From: Pseudomonas fluorescens NCIMB 11764
GTDB lineage: Bacteria > Pseudomonadota > Gammaproteobacteria > Pseudomonadales > Pseudomonadaceae
NCBI RefSeq assembly: GCF_000293885.2
Contig: NZ_CP010945.1
Coordinates: 6,530,001 to 6,594,000, forward strand
DNA: 64,000 nucleotides
Direction: 5' to 3'
The position numbers and the translations under genes are program-made. This document shows positions 1 through 9,006 of the stretch, piece after piece. The first letter of the stretch is position 1. The number at the start of each line of letters is the position of its first letter. The notes under the pieces are model-generated. The model was not told the DNA's origin. It did no database searches and was given only the letters and a program-made list of their open reading frames with translations.

Positions 1-993
1 GGTGACTTTCAGCGCAGAGAAATCCAGTTTGCGGAAACCTTCGTTGTTGCACAGGGCAACGAACAGCGTGTTCAGGCCGACGAAACCGCTGAACTTCCAC
101 TTCGACAGTTCCTTGACCATCGCCGGCAGGTCGCGCGGGTTGCTGATCAGGATGTTGTGGTTGCCGATCAGCATCATCGCCATGCAATGAAAGGTGAACG
201 CGTAGATGTGGTACAGCGGCAGCGGCGTGATCAGGATCTCGCAGCCTTCGTTGAGGTTGGAACCCATCAGCGCCTTGCACTGCAGCATGTTGGCGACGAG
301 GTTGCGATGGGTCAGCATGGCGCCCTTCGCCACGCCAGTGGTGCCGCCGGTGTATTGCAGCACCGCCACGTCACTGCTGGCCGGGTTGGCTTCAGCCACT
401 GGCTGGCCATGGCCCTTGCTCAACACGTCGTTGAACTTGACGGCCTTGGGCAAGTGATACCCCGGGACCATCTTCTTCACGTACTTGATGACGCTATTGA
501 TCAGCAGGCGCTTGAGCGGCGGCAACAGGTCCGCCACTTCAGTGACGATGACATGCTTGACGCCGGTTTTCGGCACGACGGTCTCGGCCAGGTGCGCCAT
601 GTTGGCCAGGCAAACCAGGGCTTTGGCGCCGGAGTCGTTGAACTGGTGTTCCATTTCCCGCGCGGTGTACAGCGGGTTGGTATTGACCACGATCAGCCCG
701 GCGCGAATGGCACCGAACACAGCGACCGGGTACTGCAAGACGTTGGGCAGCTGCACGGCGATTCGATCGCCCGGTTGCAAGTCGGTATGCTGTTGCAGGT
801 AAGCGGCAAAGGCACCGGACAATTCGTACAGTTCACCGTAGGTAATTGTCTTGCCCAGGTTGCTGAATGCCGGTTTGTCGGCGAAGCGTTGGCAGGACTG
901 TTTCAGCACTGCCTGAATATTCGGATACTCGTCCGGATTGATGTCGGCAGCAATCCCGGCAGGGTACTTATCCTTCCAGAAGTCTTCGATCAT
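1..993 (-). CDS. fadD1: Long-chain fatty acid-CoA ligase FadD1, N-terminal part (cut by window edge)
   Basis: Activates long-chain fatty acids to acyl-CoA at the inner face of the membrane for beta-oxidation. The first 331 codons are visible and the reading frame runs open off the left edge. The ATP-binding motif YTGGTTG starts at residue 214, exactly as in the neighbouring FadD2, and NTNPLYTARE lies near residue 105. The ATG at 993 is preceded by a GAGGAG ribosome site about 10 bases upstream. It is a tandem paralogue of the gene at 1353-3041, an arrangement known for fadD1-fadD2 in Pseudomonas. A perfect inverted repeat separates the two copies. The C-terminal half, with the adenylate-forming hinge, lies outside the window. 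Confidence 0.93.
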   Translation of the reverse strand, partial: MIEDFWKDKYPAGIAADINPDEYPNIQAVLKQSCQRFADKPAFSNLGKTITYGELYELSGAFAAYLQQHTDLQPGDRIAVQLPNVLQYPVAVFGAIRAGLIVVNTNPLYTAREMEHQFNDSGAKALVCLANMAHLAETVVPKTGVKHVIVTEVADLLPPLKRLLINSVIKYVKKMVPGYHLPKAVKFNDVLSKGHGQPVAEANPASSDVAVLQYTGGTTGVAKGAMLTHRNLVANMLQCKALMGSNLNEGCEILITPLPLYHIYAFTFHCMAMMLIGNHNILISNPRDLPAMVKELSKWKFSGFVGLNTLFVALCNNEGFRKLDFSALKVT

Positions 994-1352
994 GGAAGCC
1001 CACTCCTCAGCAACGCGAATTCAAATACCGCATTTTGATGCGGTTATTATTGGTGTTTGATTATGGGTGAGTCTGGCTGTTAAAGCCGCCGAGAGGTCCC
1101 AAAGCGCGCCGAGAGTAGCAGCTTTGCAAAGGGCCGACTAGAGCCAAAAGCGGCCTCTACAGTCACTTTTGTGACTCGAGAATAACAAGCGGTCATTTTA
1201 GAGCAATAATTCTATAAATCCCTGAAAGCCTTTAAAACCGCGCCATAAAAGCAAAAGATCGCAGCCTTCGGCAGCGCCTACGGAGGAATACGATTCCCTG
1301 CAGGCGCTGCCGAAGGCTGCGATCTTTTGGGACCGCCCGGATCTATGACCGA
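994..1352. other. fadD2-fadD1 intergenic region
   Basis: No coding sequence is seen in these 359 bases. The left half holds the leader of fadD1 (GAGGAG ribosome site). The right half is filled by a perfect 27-base inverted repeat (1253-1328). I found no convincing PsrA-type GAAAC/GTTTC pair. Confidence 0.6.
1253..1328. repeat. REP-type inverted repeat, GATCGCAG family
   Basis: Arms at 1253-1279 and 1302-1328 are perfect reverse complements over 27 bases (AAAAGATCGCAGCC...AGCGCCT) around a 22-base loop. The same family recurs at 30122-30220 and 57821-57898. With its T/A-rich ends it could act as a two-way terminator between fadD2 and fadD1. Confidence 0.9.
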
Positions 1353-3041
1353 TCAGGCGATATCCCGCAACTCCCGCCGCAGAATCTTGCCCACCGGCGT
1401 CATCGGCAACGACTCACGCAACACAATGTGCTTGGGGACTTTGTACGCCGTGAAGTTTTCCTTGCAGTAGGCCTTCAGCTCTTCAAGGCTGACCCCCGAC
1501 TCTCGCGCCACCACAAACAACTTCACCGCTTCGCCCGAACGTTCGTCCGGCACACCAATGACCGCGCAGTTGGCGACTTTCGGGTGAGCCATCACCACGT
1601 CTTCGATCTCGTTCGGGTACACGTTGAAACCCGAGACGATGATCATGTCTTTCTTGCGATCGACGATGCGCACAAAACCGTCCGGATCGATCACGGCGAT
1701 GTCGCCGGACTTGAACCAGCCTTCGGCATCCAGCACTTCGGCAGTGGCCTCGGGTTTCTGCCAGTAGCCCTTCATGATCTGCGGACCCTTGATGCACAGT
1801 TCGCCGCGCTCGCCCATTGGCTGCTCGACGCCTTCATCGTTGATGACTTTCAGCGTAGTGCCCGGCACCGGCAGGCCGACCGTGCCGATCCGCGATTTGT
1901 CGCCGTACGGGTTGGTGCACGCCACCGGCGAGGTTTCGGTCAAGCCATAGCCTTCGGTGATGCGGCACCCGGTCAGTTGCTCCCAGCGCTCCGCGGTGGC
2001 CTTGACCAGCGCAGTGCCGCCGGAGTTGGTCAGTTTCAGGCTGGAGAAATCCAGGGTCTTGAAATCCGGATGGTCCATCAACGCAACGAACAGCGTGTTG
2101 AGTCCCAGCAATGCCGAAAACCGCCAGTTCTTCAGTTCCTTGATGAAGCCCTTGATGTCCCGTGGATTGGTGATCAGCACGTTATGGTTGCCGGTCACCA
2201 TCATGCACATGCAATTCGCGGTGAAGGCATAGATGTGATACAGCGGCAGCGGCGCGATCATCACTTCCTGGCCTTCGCGCAGCAGCGGCTGGCCATCGTT
2301 GCCGAACTGCCCCAGGCACGCCCGCGCCTGCTGCATGTTCGCCACCAGGTTGCCGTGGGTCAGCATCGCGCCCTTGGCCAGGCCGGTGGTGCCGCCGGTG
2401 TATTGCAGCACGGCGATATCGCTGAGGCCGGCGTCCAGCGGCTTGATGCCCAGGCCCCGGCCCATGCGCAACGCGCTCTTGAAGGAAACGGCCTGCGGCA
2501 AGGAATAGTCGGGGACCATTTTCTTGACCTTGCTCACCAGGGTGTTGACCAGCCAGCCTTTGGCGGTGGGCATCATGTCGCCCATCTTCGCTTCGATCAG
2601 GTACTGGATGTCGGTGTCGGCCAGCACTTCCTGGACCTTCTGCCCGAACATGTTCAGGTAGACCAGCGCCCGGGCACCGGAATCCTTGAATTGGTGACGC
2701 ATTTCCCGTGCGGTGTACAGCGGGTTGGTGTTGACCACGATCAGCCCGGCGCGCAACGCACCGAACACGGCAATCGGGTAGTGCAGGACGTTGGGCATCT
2801 GCACCGCGATGCGATCCCCCGGCACCAGGTCGGTGTGGGCTTGCAGGTAACCGGCGAACGCGGCGCTGTAGCGTTCCAGTTCGGCGTAGGTCAGGGTCAC
2901 GCCCATGTTGCTGAAGGCCGGGCGGTCCGCAAATTTTTTGCAGGAACGCTCGAACACCTCGATCACCGACTTGTAAGCCCCTTGATCAATGTCCAGGGGT
3001 ACGCCGGCCGGGCGTTTGTCATTCCAGAAATCAGGTTGCAT
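1353..3041 (-). CDS. fadD2: Long-chain fatty acid-CoA ligase FadD2
   Basis: Forms acyl-CoA from fatty acid, ATP and CoA. At 562 residues it has the usual FadD length. The P-loop-like YTGGTTG is at residues 214-220, GYGLTETSP is near residue 365, and the C-terminal SGD and DRKKDMI motifs of adenylate-forming enzymes follow, as does a lysine-bearing GKILRRELRD tail. The ATG has an AGAGGA site 8 bases upstream. It is transcribed ahead of fadD1. The divergent lipase-like hydrolase and phaJ1 next door suggest a module for fatty-acid release, activation and diversion to polyhydroxyalkanoate precursors. Function is known from the family; the division of labour between the two ligases cannot be read here. 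Confidence 0.95.
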   Translation of the reverse strand: MQPDFWNDKRPAGVPLDIDQGAYKSVIEVFERSCKKFADRPAFSNMGVTLTYAELERYSAAFAGYLQAHTDLVPGDRIAVQMPNVLHYPIAVFGALRAGLIVVNTNPLYTAREMRHQFKDSGARALVYLNMFGQKVQEVLADTDIQYLIEAKMGDMMPTAKGWLVNTLVSKVKKMVPDYSLPQAVSFKSALRMGRGLGIKPLDAGLSDIAVLQYTGGTTGLAKGAMLTHGNLVANMQQARACLGQFGNDGQPLLREGQEVMIAPLPLYHIYAFTANCMCMMVTGNHNVLITNPRDIKGFIKELKNWRFSALLGLNTLFVALMDHPDFKTLDFSSLKLTNSGGTALVKATAERWEQLTGCRITEGYGLTETSPVACTNPYGDKSRIGTVGLPVPGTTLKVINDEGVEQPMGERGELCIKGPQIMKGYWQKPEATAEVLDAEGWFKSGDIAVIDPDGFVRIVDRKKDMIIVSGFNVYPNEIEDVVMAHPKVANCAVIGVPDERSGEAVKLFVVARESGVSLEELKAYCKENFTAYKVPKHIVLRESLPMTPVGKILRRELRDIA

Positions 3042-3268
3042 TGTTCTTGTCCTCTTTACCTGAACCGATCCGGGGCCACTCTCTGCACTGTCAGAAAAAC
3101 AAAAAGCAAAAAGCGGAGCTTCACGGACACTAGCAGCTATGACGAATCAGGCAAATATGCCAACGTCCGTCATTGATCGTGTGAATCTTGGTGCCGTGGC
3201 GTGGCCTGATCAGACGCCCGGTGAAGGATGCGCTATACAATGCACCGAGCCCATGCAAAGGAATCGCC

Positions 3269-4213
3269 ATGATCCACGACACCTTCTGGTTGACCGCGAG
3301 TGACCGCAGCCGCCTCTTCGTCAACCAGTGGCTGCCCGGCGCACCGTTGAAAGCGGTGATCCTGGTGGCCCACGGCATGGCCGAACACAGTGCCCGCTAT
3401 GCCCGTCTGGCGGAAAAATGCTGTGAACAGGGCTATGGCGTTTACGCACCTGACTTGCGTGGACATGGCAAAACTGCCGAAAACGGGACACTCGGACATT
3501 TCTCCGATGACGATGGCTGGTGCAAGGTCGTCGGTGACCTCGCCAGCCTCAATCAGCACATCGGCCAGCAGCATCCCGGCGTGCCGATCGTGCTGCTCGG
3601 CCACAGCATGGGCAGTTACATCGCCCAGGCCTATCTGCTGCATCACAGCGCCAGCCTGTATGGGGCGGTGCTCAGTGGTTCGAACTTTCAACCGGTGGCG
3701 CTTTATCGCGCCGCCCGGCAAATCGCCCGCCTCGAACGCTTGCGCCAGGGGCCGAAGGGGCGCAGCGCGCTGATCGAATGGCTGTCGTTCGGCTCGTTCA
3801 ACAAGAAGTTCAAACCGGTGCGCACCGCGTTCGACTGGCTCAGCCGCGACCCGGCCGAAGTCGACAAATACGCCAACGACCCGCTCTGCGGCTTTCGCTG
3901 CACCAATCAGTTCTGGATCGATTTGCTCGGCGGCTTGCAGCAAATCAGCAAAGCGTCCAATCTCGCCCAGATCGATCCGGGCCTGCCACTGCTGGTGATT
4001 GGCGGTGAATGTGATCCGGTGAGTGAGGGCAAGCGTCTGAAAGATCTGGCCGATGCACTGCGTGCCGCTGGCAGCCAGAGCCTGCAACTGAAGATTTACC
4101 CGCAGGCACGGCACGAACTGTTCAACGAGAGCAATCGCGATGAAGTGACAGCCGATGTGCTGAGCTGGATCGCGCACGCCCTGAGCCACCGCCGCCCACC
4201 CCGATCCGAATAG
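3269..4213 (+). CDS. Alpha/beta hydrolase, monoacylglycerol-lipase-like
   Basis: This 314-residue protein belongs to the serine aminopeptidase/monoglyceride lipase branch of alpha/beta hydrolases. The HGMAEHS oxyanion region is near residue 35, the nucleophile elbow GHSMGS places Ser at 113, the acid is probably the Asp in GGECDP, and the His is in ARHELFNE. No signal peptide is seen, so it is probably cytoplasmic. A longer reading from a TTG at 3188 is possible, but the ATG at 3269 has an AAAGGA site and begins the domain. It lies divergent from fadD2 and 40 bases before phaJ1, the same order as around PA3301 of P. aeruginosa. A substrate such as monoacylglycerol or another fatty ester is inferred from family and context. 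Confidence 0.85.
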   Translation: MIHDTFWLTASDRSRLFVNQWLPGAPLKAVILVAHGMAEHSARYARLAEKCCEQGYGVYAPDLRGHGKTAENGTLGHFSDDDGWCKVVGDLASLNQHIGQQHPGVPIVLLGHSMGSYIAQAYLLHHSASLYGAVLSGSNFQPVALYRAARQIARLERLRQGPKGRSALIEWLSFGSFNKKFKPVRTAFDWLSRDPAEVDKYANDPLCGFRCTNQFWIDLLGGLQQISKASNLAQIDPGLPLLVIGGECDPVSEGKRLKDLADALRAAGSQSLQLKIYPQARHELFNESNRDEVTADVLSWIAHALSHRRPPRSE

Positions 4214-4253
4214 TTTTTTGTGGTTTTTTTATTTGTCACAGGAATTGAAACCG

Positions 4254-4724
4254 ATGACCCAGGTTACCAACACCCCTTACGAAGCCCTTGAAGTCGGGCA
4301 GACCGCCAGCTACAGCAAGACGGTCGAAGAGCGCGACATTCAACTGTTCGCCGCGATGTCCGGTGATCACAACCCGGTGCACCTGGACGCTGAATTCGCC
4401 GCTGGCACCATGTTCAAGGAGCGTATCGCTCACGGCATGTTCAGCGGTGCACTGATCAGCGCCGCCGTTGCCTGCGAGTTGCCTGGGCCGGGCACCATTT
4501 ATATCGGTCAGCAGATGAGCTTTCAGAAGCCGGTAAAAATTGGCGACACGCTGACGGTGCGCCTGGAGATCCTGGAGAAACTGCCGAAGTTTCGTGTGCG
4601 CATTGCGACGCGGGTGTTCAACCAGCGTGATGAGTTGGTAGTGGATGGCGAAGCGGAAATTCTGGCACCGCGCAAACAGCAAACCGTGACGTTGCCAACG
4701 TTGCCGGCGATCAGCATCGGCTGA
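4254..4724 (+). CDS. phaJ1: (R)-specific enoyl-CoA hydratase PhaJ1
   Basis: A MaoC/hot-dog fold hydratase that converts trans-2-enoyl-CoA to (R)-3-hydroxyacyl-CoA, drawing beta-oxidation intermediates toward polyhydroxyalkanoate. Its 156 residues equal the length of P. aeruginosa PhaJ1 (PA3302). The hydratase-2 signature FAAMSGDHNPVHLDAEFA gives catalytic Asp38 and His43. The start at 4254 (MTQVTNTPY) is preceded by an AGGAATTG site; an upstream in-frame TTG at 4218 is unlikely. It probably shares a transcript with the hydrolase upstream. Confidence 0.93.
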   Translation: MTQVTNTPYEALEVGQTASYSKTVEERDIQLFAAMSGDHNPVHLDAEFAAGTMFKERIAHGMFSGALISAAVACELPGPGTIYIGQQMSFQKPVKIGDTLTVRLEILEKLPKFRVRIATRVFNQRDELVVDGEAEILAPRKQQTVTLPTLPAISIG

Positions 4725-4733
4725 TTCACCGCT

Positions 4734-4874
4734 CCCCTGTGGCGAGGGAGCTTGCTCTCGCTCGGCTGCGAAGCAGTCGCAATAAACGTCACCTCGGTTC
4801 ACCAGATTAAACGCGGTGCCTGATTTTGGGGGTGCTTCGCACCCCAGCGGGAGCAAGCGCCCTCGTCACAGGGA
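4734..4874. repeat. REP pair, TGTGGCGAGGGAGC family
   Basis: Two facing palindromic units (TGTGGCGAGGGAGCTTGCT... and its complement ending at CCTCGTCACA) lie between the converging phaJ1 and hlyD-type genes. Each carries a short inner hairpin such as GGGGTGCTTCGCACCCC. Confidence 0.85.
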
Positions 4875-4877
4875 CTG

Positions 4878-5747
4878 CTACCGGTCGCCTTCCTGCACCT
4901 GCACACTCGCCGTCATCCCCGAACTCAAATTGATCCCCTCGGGCACTTTGTCCAGTTTGATCCGCACCGGAATCCGCTGCGCCAGTCTCACCCAGTTGAA
5001 CGTCGGCTCCACTTCCGCCAGCAACTGCCCATCCGGCGTGGTGTTGCGATCGGTGATCCCGCGGCTGACGCTTTCCACATGCCCTTGCAGCGCCTCGCCC
5101 GCACTCATCAACCAGACCTTGACCGGATCGCCAACGCGAATCCTCGGCAGTTTGGTTTCTTCGAAGTACGCCTGCACATAGAACGTTGAATCGTCGATCA
5201 GCGCCATCACCGCTTGCCCGGCATTCACGTAATTGCCCTGGGCCAGACGCAAGTTGGTGATGTGGCCGCTGCGCGGCGCGTGGACCTCGCTTCGGGCGAG
5301 GTTGAGTTCAGCGACCTTGGCTTCGGCCTGGGCTTCGCGCAGTTCACCACGGGCGATGCCGGCGTTGATTTGCGCGTTCTCGCGCAGCTCGGCACTGATC
5401 GCTTGCGGGCCGAGGGCAGCACGGCGACTGGCTTCGCGCTCACGCAGATTGAGTTGCTGCTGACGGGTTTGCACCACCGCTTGCGCCTTCTCCAGCGCGG
5501 CTTCGAACCGGTCGCGGTCGATGCTCAGCAACAGGTCGCCCGCCTTCACCGACTGGTTGTCGAAGGCCTTGAGCTCACGCACCCAGCCTGACACATCCGG
5601 AGCGATCACCACCACATCGGCGCGAATCCGCGCATCCCGGGTCCACGGCGTGAGCATGTAGTACTGCCACAAATGAAAACCGGCAAAAATCGCCACCGCC
5701 ACCAGGCACAGGGTAACCGCGACACGTACGGATGTACGCATGTTCAA
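4878..5747 (-). CDS. HlyD/AaeA-type efflux periplasmic adaptor
   Basis: A membrane-fusion protein of 289 residues. One N-terminal membrane anchor (about residues 8-28) is followed by the conserved TRDARIRADVVVIAPDVSGWV half-lipoyl start, a coiled-coil hairpin (about 75-145) and a C-terminal beta-barrel with DRNTTPDGQLLAEVEP. Such adaptors link the inner-membrane FUSC transporter to an outer-membrane channel. Related AaeA/AaeB pumps export aromatic carboxylic acids, but the substrate here is unknown. It is the last gene of a three-gene operon and starts 4 bases after the DUF1656 gene. No LysR-type regulator is adjacent. Confidence 0.88.
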   Translation of the reverse strand: MNMRTSVRVAVTLCLVAVAIFAGFHLWQYYMLTPWTRDARIRADVVVIAPDVSGWVRELKAFDNQSVKAGDLLLSIDRDRFEAALEKAQAVVQTRQQQLNLREREASRRAALGPQAISAELRENAQINAGIARGELREAQAEAKVAELNLARSEVHAPRSGHITNLRLAQGNYVNAGQAVMALIDDSTFYVQAYFEETKLPRIRVGDPVKVWLMSAGEALQGHVESVSRGITDRNTTPDGQLLAEVEPTFNWVRLAQRIPVRIKLDKVPEGINLSSGMTASVQVQEGDR

Positions 5748-5751
5748 CTCC

Positions 5752-5958
5752 TTATAAAGGTCCGAGGACGACGGTGATCAGGGTCAATACACAGACGTAC
5801 AAGGCGCAATCGAATAACGCTTCGTGCCAGATCCAGCGGCCGGCCGGGGTCAGGCGCAACAGCAGGCGCAAGGCCCCGGTGACGAGCAGCGCCAGCAGCA
5901 CATAAATCAGAAACGGGCTGAGCAGCACGCCCCCCACCGACCATTCACGCAAGCCCAT
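5752..5958 (-). CDS. DUF1656 small membrane protein (AaeX-like)
   Basis: This 68-residue protein has two hydrophobic segments (about residues 9-32 and 46-66) and fits the DUF1656/AaeX family, which is nearly always encoded between FUSC and HlyD genes. Its start overlaps the end of the FUSC gene by 14 bases, which indicates translational coupling. Its role in the pump is not established. Confidence 0.85.
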   Translation of the reverse strand: MGLREWSVGGVLLSPFLIYVLLALLVTGALRLLLRLTPAGRWIWHEALFDCALYVCVLTLITVVLGPL

Positions 5959-7942
5959 GGCTTTGCTCCTGTTGACGGCACCACGCGCGCCAGCTGTTCT
6001 GCAATTGCAGCACCGCGCCCTGTGCCAGTTTCACGGCATCGCTGGGCGGCAACGCGTACAAGGTGTTCAAGAATGCTTCGCTGGGCTGTTCCAGGGCATC
6101 GGCATAACGACCGCTCGGGCCCTGTTCGAGGACTTTTTCCAGTGCCTCGAGATAGCGGCGCTGCGGCGCACTGACCGGCACCTGCGCCACGGCCAGGCTC
6201 AAGCGCAAATGCAGCAGTTCGTCGCCGATGTCCAGACCGAGCAAGCCGTCATCCCAGCGACTGCGCGCCGGCTCCGGCAACTCCGGATGGTGCCGCGCCA
6301 GTTGCAGCAAACGGTCGGCCATGCGCCCGCCGAACCAGCTTTCAGCGCCAGGCAAATTGCGCCGGGTCAAGCGCACGAGATCGTCGAGGGTCGCTGCCAG
6401 CAGACGTCGCCCATGCCAGGCCGGGTTGCGCAGGATCAGCAAGTGAAACGCCAACACTGCCGCGCCGACGCCGACCACCATGGCTTGAGCGCTGTTGAAG
6501 AACGTCGCGACGTCGAACTTCATCGCGTTGAGCGGTGACACCAGCACGATGAAATGCAGGCAAAACGAAGTGGCCGTGGCGCCGATCTGCGGCTTGGCCA
6601 TGCCCAGCGCGCCCAGAAACAACGGCACGCCCATGCCCATGCAAAGCAACGCAAAACCACTCCATTGCGGCAGCAGAATCTGCCCGACAATAAACGCCGC
6701 CGGGATCGCCAGAAAAATCCCGCGCATGAAACTCATGCCGATCTGCGCGCCGTTCTCGCGACTGGCGAACAGGCTGCACACCACGCAGGTCAGCACCAAT
6801 GCGCCCGAGGCGGCGGGCCAGGCCGTCGCCAGCCAGAAACACGACACCACCAGAAACGCCAAGGCACTGCGCGCCCCGAAGACCAGCGCCAATGACAGGT
6901 CGCGGTGCGGCGTCAGGGTGCGCGGCGGTTCAACGGTTTCCTTGCCCTCCTCCACCGCCTTCAACGCCGCGTTGGCCGCCATCGCGGTATCCATCAACAA
7001 TGTGAAACGGACCAGGCAATAACTCTGCGCAGAGCTGATCCGTGGATCATGGGAGGCATCGAGCAAACGCGGTCGCAAGGCTTGCAACGTCGCTGTATCC
7101 GGGCTGGCGAGCGCTTCCTGAACCTCAGTCATCCACGGCGCCAACTGTACGGCTTCCTGCGGTTCCAACTGCTTCCACTGACGCCGTACTGAACGGGCGA
7201 TGCGCAGCAGCATCAACAGTTTCTGGCTCAGTCCGCTGATGGCCCGCGCACGTTGCCGGCCGAGTCCGCCTTCGAACCAGGCGTGCTCGCGCTGGGCATC
7301 CACCGCGACAATTCGACCGAGGATTTCCAGCAGGCCCTTGCGCGCCTGACCGTCGCCGGCCAACGTCGCGCGCGCGGCATTCATGCCACTCTGCCACGCG
7401 GCTCGCGCCTGATCCGCCAGTTGCCGTTCAACCCGCATTGGCCACAGCAAGGCACTGGCGGCGGTGGCGCAGAGAATGCCCAGACAGATTTCCGTGCAGC
7501 GCGCCACCGCTTGATCGAACACCGTCAGCGGGTGAGTGATGGCGGGCAAGGCGATGATTGCGACCGTATAACCGGCCAACACAAACGAATAGGACCAGGC
7601 ACTGCGCAGCAAGGTCGAACTCGCCGTACACAGCCCGAGCCACAACGCCAATGCCAGAAGAAACAACCACGGCGTCTGTGCGAACAGGCTCATGAACACC
7701 ACCGACATGATCGTTCCGATCAGCGTCCCCAACAGCCGCGCCAAGCCCTTCTGCACCACCATCCCGGACAGCGGCTGGGCGACGATGAACGCCGTCATCA
7801 ACGCCCAGGCCGGTTGCTCCAGCCCCCAGCGCAATGCCAGCCACAACGCGAGGCCGCCGCCGAGCAGGGTCTTGATCGCGAACTGCAGGGCACGGCGGTC
7901 GGGCGCAAACAAAGCCTGCAAAGTGATAGGCACGTAAAGCAC
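5945..7942 (-). CDS. FUSC family (AaeB-like) inner-membrane transporter
   Basis: A 665-residue FUSC-type protein with two sets of membrane helices (about residues 20-160 and 355-500) separated by a soluble region, and a cytoplasmic C-terminal tail. It is the presumed inner-membrane component of the efflux complex with the adaptor at 4878-5747 and the DUF1656 protein. The start is a GTG at 7942; a second GTG three codons later (7933) is equally possible because neither has a strong ribosome site. Family members export aromatic acids or confer resistance; the ligand is not visible from sequence. Confidence 0.87.
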   Translation of the reverse strand: MLYVPITLQALFAPDRRALQFAIKTLLGGGLALWLALRWGLEQPAWALMTAFIVAQPLSGMVVQKGLARLLGTLIGTIMSVVFMSLFAQTPWLFLLALALWLGLCTASSTLLRSAWSYSFVLAGYTVAIIALPAITHPLTVFDQAVARCTEICLGILCATAASALLWPMRVERQLADQARAAWQSGMNAARATLAGDGQARKGLLEILGRIVAVDAQREHAWFEGGLGRQRARAISGLSQKLLMLLRIARSVRRQWKQLEPQEAVQLAPWMTEVQEALASPDTATLQALRPRLLDASHDPRISSAQSYCLVRFTLLMDTAMAANAALKAVEEGKETVEPPRTLTPHRDLSLALVFGARSALAFLVVSCFWLATAWPAASGALVLTCVVCSLFASRENGAQIGMSFMRGIFLAIPAAFIVGQILLPQWSGFALLCMGMGVPLFLGALGMAKPQIGATATSFCLHFIVLVSPLNAMKFDVATFFNSAQAMVVGVGAAVLAFHLLILRNPAWHGRRLLAATLDDLVRLTRRNLPGAESWFGGRMADRLLQLARHHPELPEPARSRWDDGLLGLDIGDELLHLRLSLAVAQVPVSAPQRRYLEALEKVLEQGPSGRYADALEQPSEAFLNTLYALPPSDAVKLAQGAVLQLQNSWRAWCRQQEQSHGLA

Positions 7943-8044
7943 TCTTCAAAGGACGATTTAACGATAGTCGGGTTCACCGAAGTGACTTGAAATCAAATTA
8001 TTAGCTGGCTATCTATCTATCGTCCAGCGCTAAAAGCCGGGCAC

Positions 8045-8072
8045 AAAAAAACGCCAGACTGGCTGGCGTTTC
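8045..8072 (-). terminator. Rho-independent terminator of the PA2169-family gene
   Basis: On the minus strand, AAACGCCAGCC-AG-TCTGGCGTTTTTT forms a GC-rich hairpin followed by T residues just after the stop codon at 8090. Confidence 0.85.
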
Positions 8073-8089
8073 TGACAGGCTTTGCGCGC

Positions 8090-8557
8090 TTACGAGCGTG
8101 CGCGAGCCTGGTTACGCAGGGCTTTCACCTGATCGTGATTGCGTTGCACGCCGTGGTACTGACGTTCAACCAGATCACGAATGCCCACCAGGTTGTGCTT
8201 GTTGATTTTTTCGATGGCTTCTTTGTAAGCCTTCAGCGCATGGTCTTCACCGCGTTCGGCTTCGTTCAGCACAGCTTCTTCATCCTTGCCGGTGAACATG
8301 GCTTTCACGTCGACCCAGCGACGGTGCAGATCACCGCTGACGCTGGTGGAAGTTTCCGGATCGCCACCCATCGAACGCACAGCCGCTTGCAGCTCCGAAG
8401 CGGCCGTAGCGCAGTCGGCGGAGCGCTGGATGAACAGCGTTTTCAGTTCTGGGTGCTTGATGTCTTCAGCGCAAGTCTTGAACCCTTCCTGACCGTCTTT
8501 GCTGGTTTCAATCAGGTCATTGAGTACAGAGATCGCTTCTTTATTCATGTCGGTCAT
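8090..8557 (-). CDS. PA2169 family four-helix-bundle protein (DUF2383)
   Basis: This 155-residue, largely helical protein has repeated ExxH and HxxE pairs (CAEDIKHPELK, ERGEDHALKAYKE, ERQYHGVQRNHDQVK) typical of the ferritin-like DUF2383 group. The ATG at 8557 follows a GAGGAATTG ribosome site; the upstream ATG at 8590 is less likely. It stands alone with its own terminator. Family members are stress- or stationary-phase-induced in pseudomonads, but their biochemical role is unclear. Confidence 0.85.
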   Translation of the reverse strand: MTDMNKEAISVLNDLIETSKDGQEGFKTCAEDIKHPELKTLFIQRSADCATAASELQAAVRSMGGDPETSTSVSGDLHRRWVDVKAMFTGKDEEAVLNEAERGEDHALKAYKEAIEKINKHNLVGIRDLVERQYHGVQRNHDQVKALRNQARARS

Positions 8558-8760
8558 TTTCAATTCCTCGCGGGTTGATGAAAGATGCAATAGCTATTGC
8601 ACCCTGCATGCCAGCTTTGAATTGATAATTTATTGCTTACATTTCAATAACTTAACTTTTACCCAGAAATCTGTATCCGCGTTATTTGCATGATCTGTCA
8701 ATTGGCCTGCATGCAGAATGCCTGTATTTTCCAGCCTGACCGATTCAAGACGACTGATTG

Positions 8761-8997
8761 ATGAACCCTGAAAAACTCGAACTGCTGATTACCCGTCAAA
8801 TGCCCTTCGGCAAGTACAAGGGCCGCATCATTGCCGACCTGCCCGGCCAATACCTGAACTGGTTCGCCCGGGAAGGTTTCCCCCATGGCGAACTGGGCGG
8901 ACTGCTGGCCTTGATGCAGGAAATCGATCACAACGGCCTGTCGGAGTTGCTTGAACCGCTGCGCGCCAAACACGGCAAACCCGCCCCTCGCCACTGA
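8761..8997 (+). CDS. DUF3820 family protein (putative quorum-sensing-regulated virulence factor family)
   Basis: A 78-residue protein with the family core MPFGKYKG...DLPGQYLNWFAREGFP (about residues 14-42). The Pfam name refers to a quorum-sensing-regulated virulence factor, but no biochemical function is known. The ATG at 8761 directly follows an in-frame TTG and begins the conserved region. The next gene starts 9 bases after the stop codon, so the two are probably co-transcribed. Confidence 0.85.
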   Translation: MNPEKLELLITRQMPFGKYKGRIIADLPGQYLNWFAREGFPHGELGGLLALMQEIDHNGLSELLEPLRAKHGKPAPRH

Positions 8998-9006
8998 GCC
9001 ATCCCC

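Noticed and set aside
157..1038. Long plus-strand open frame opposite fadD1
   Set aside because: It is the antisense shadow of fadD1; the minus-strand product has all acyl-CoA ligase motifs. The same applies to 1428-3176 opposite fadD2.
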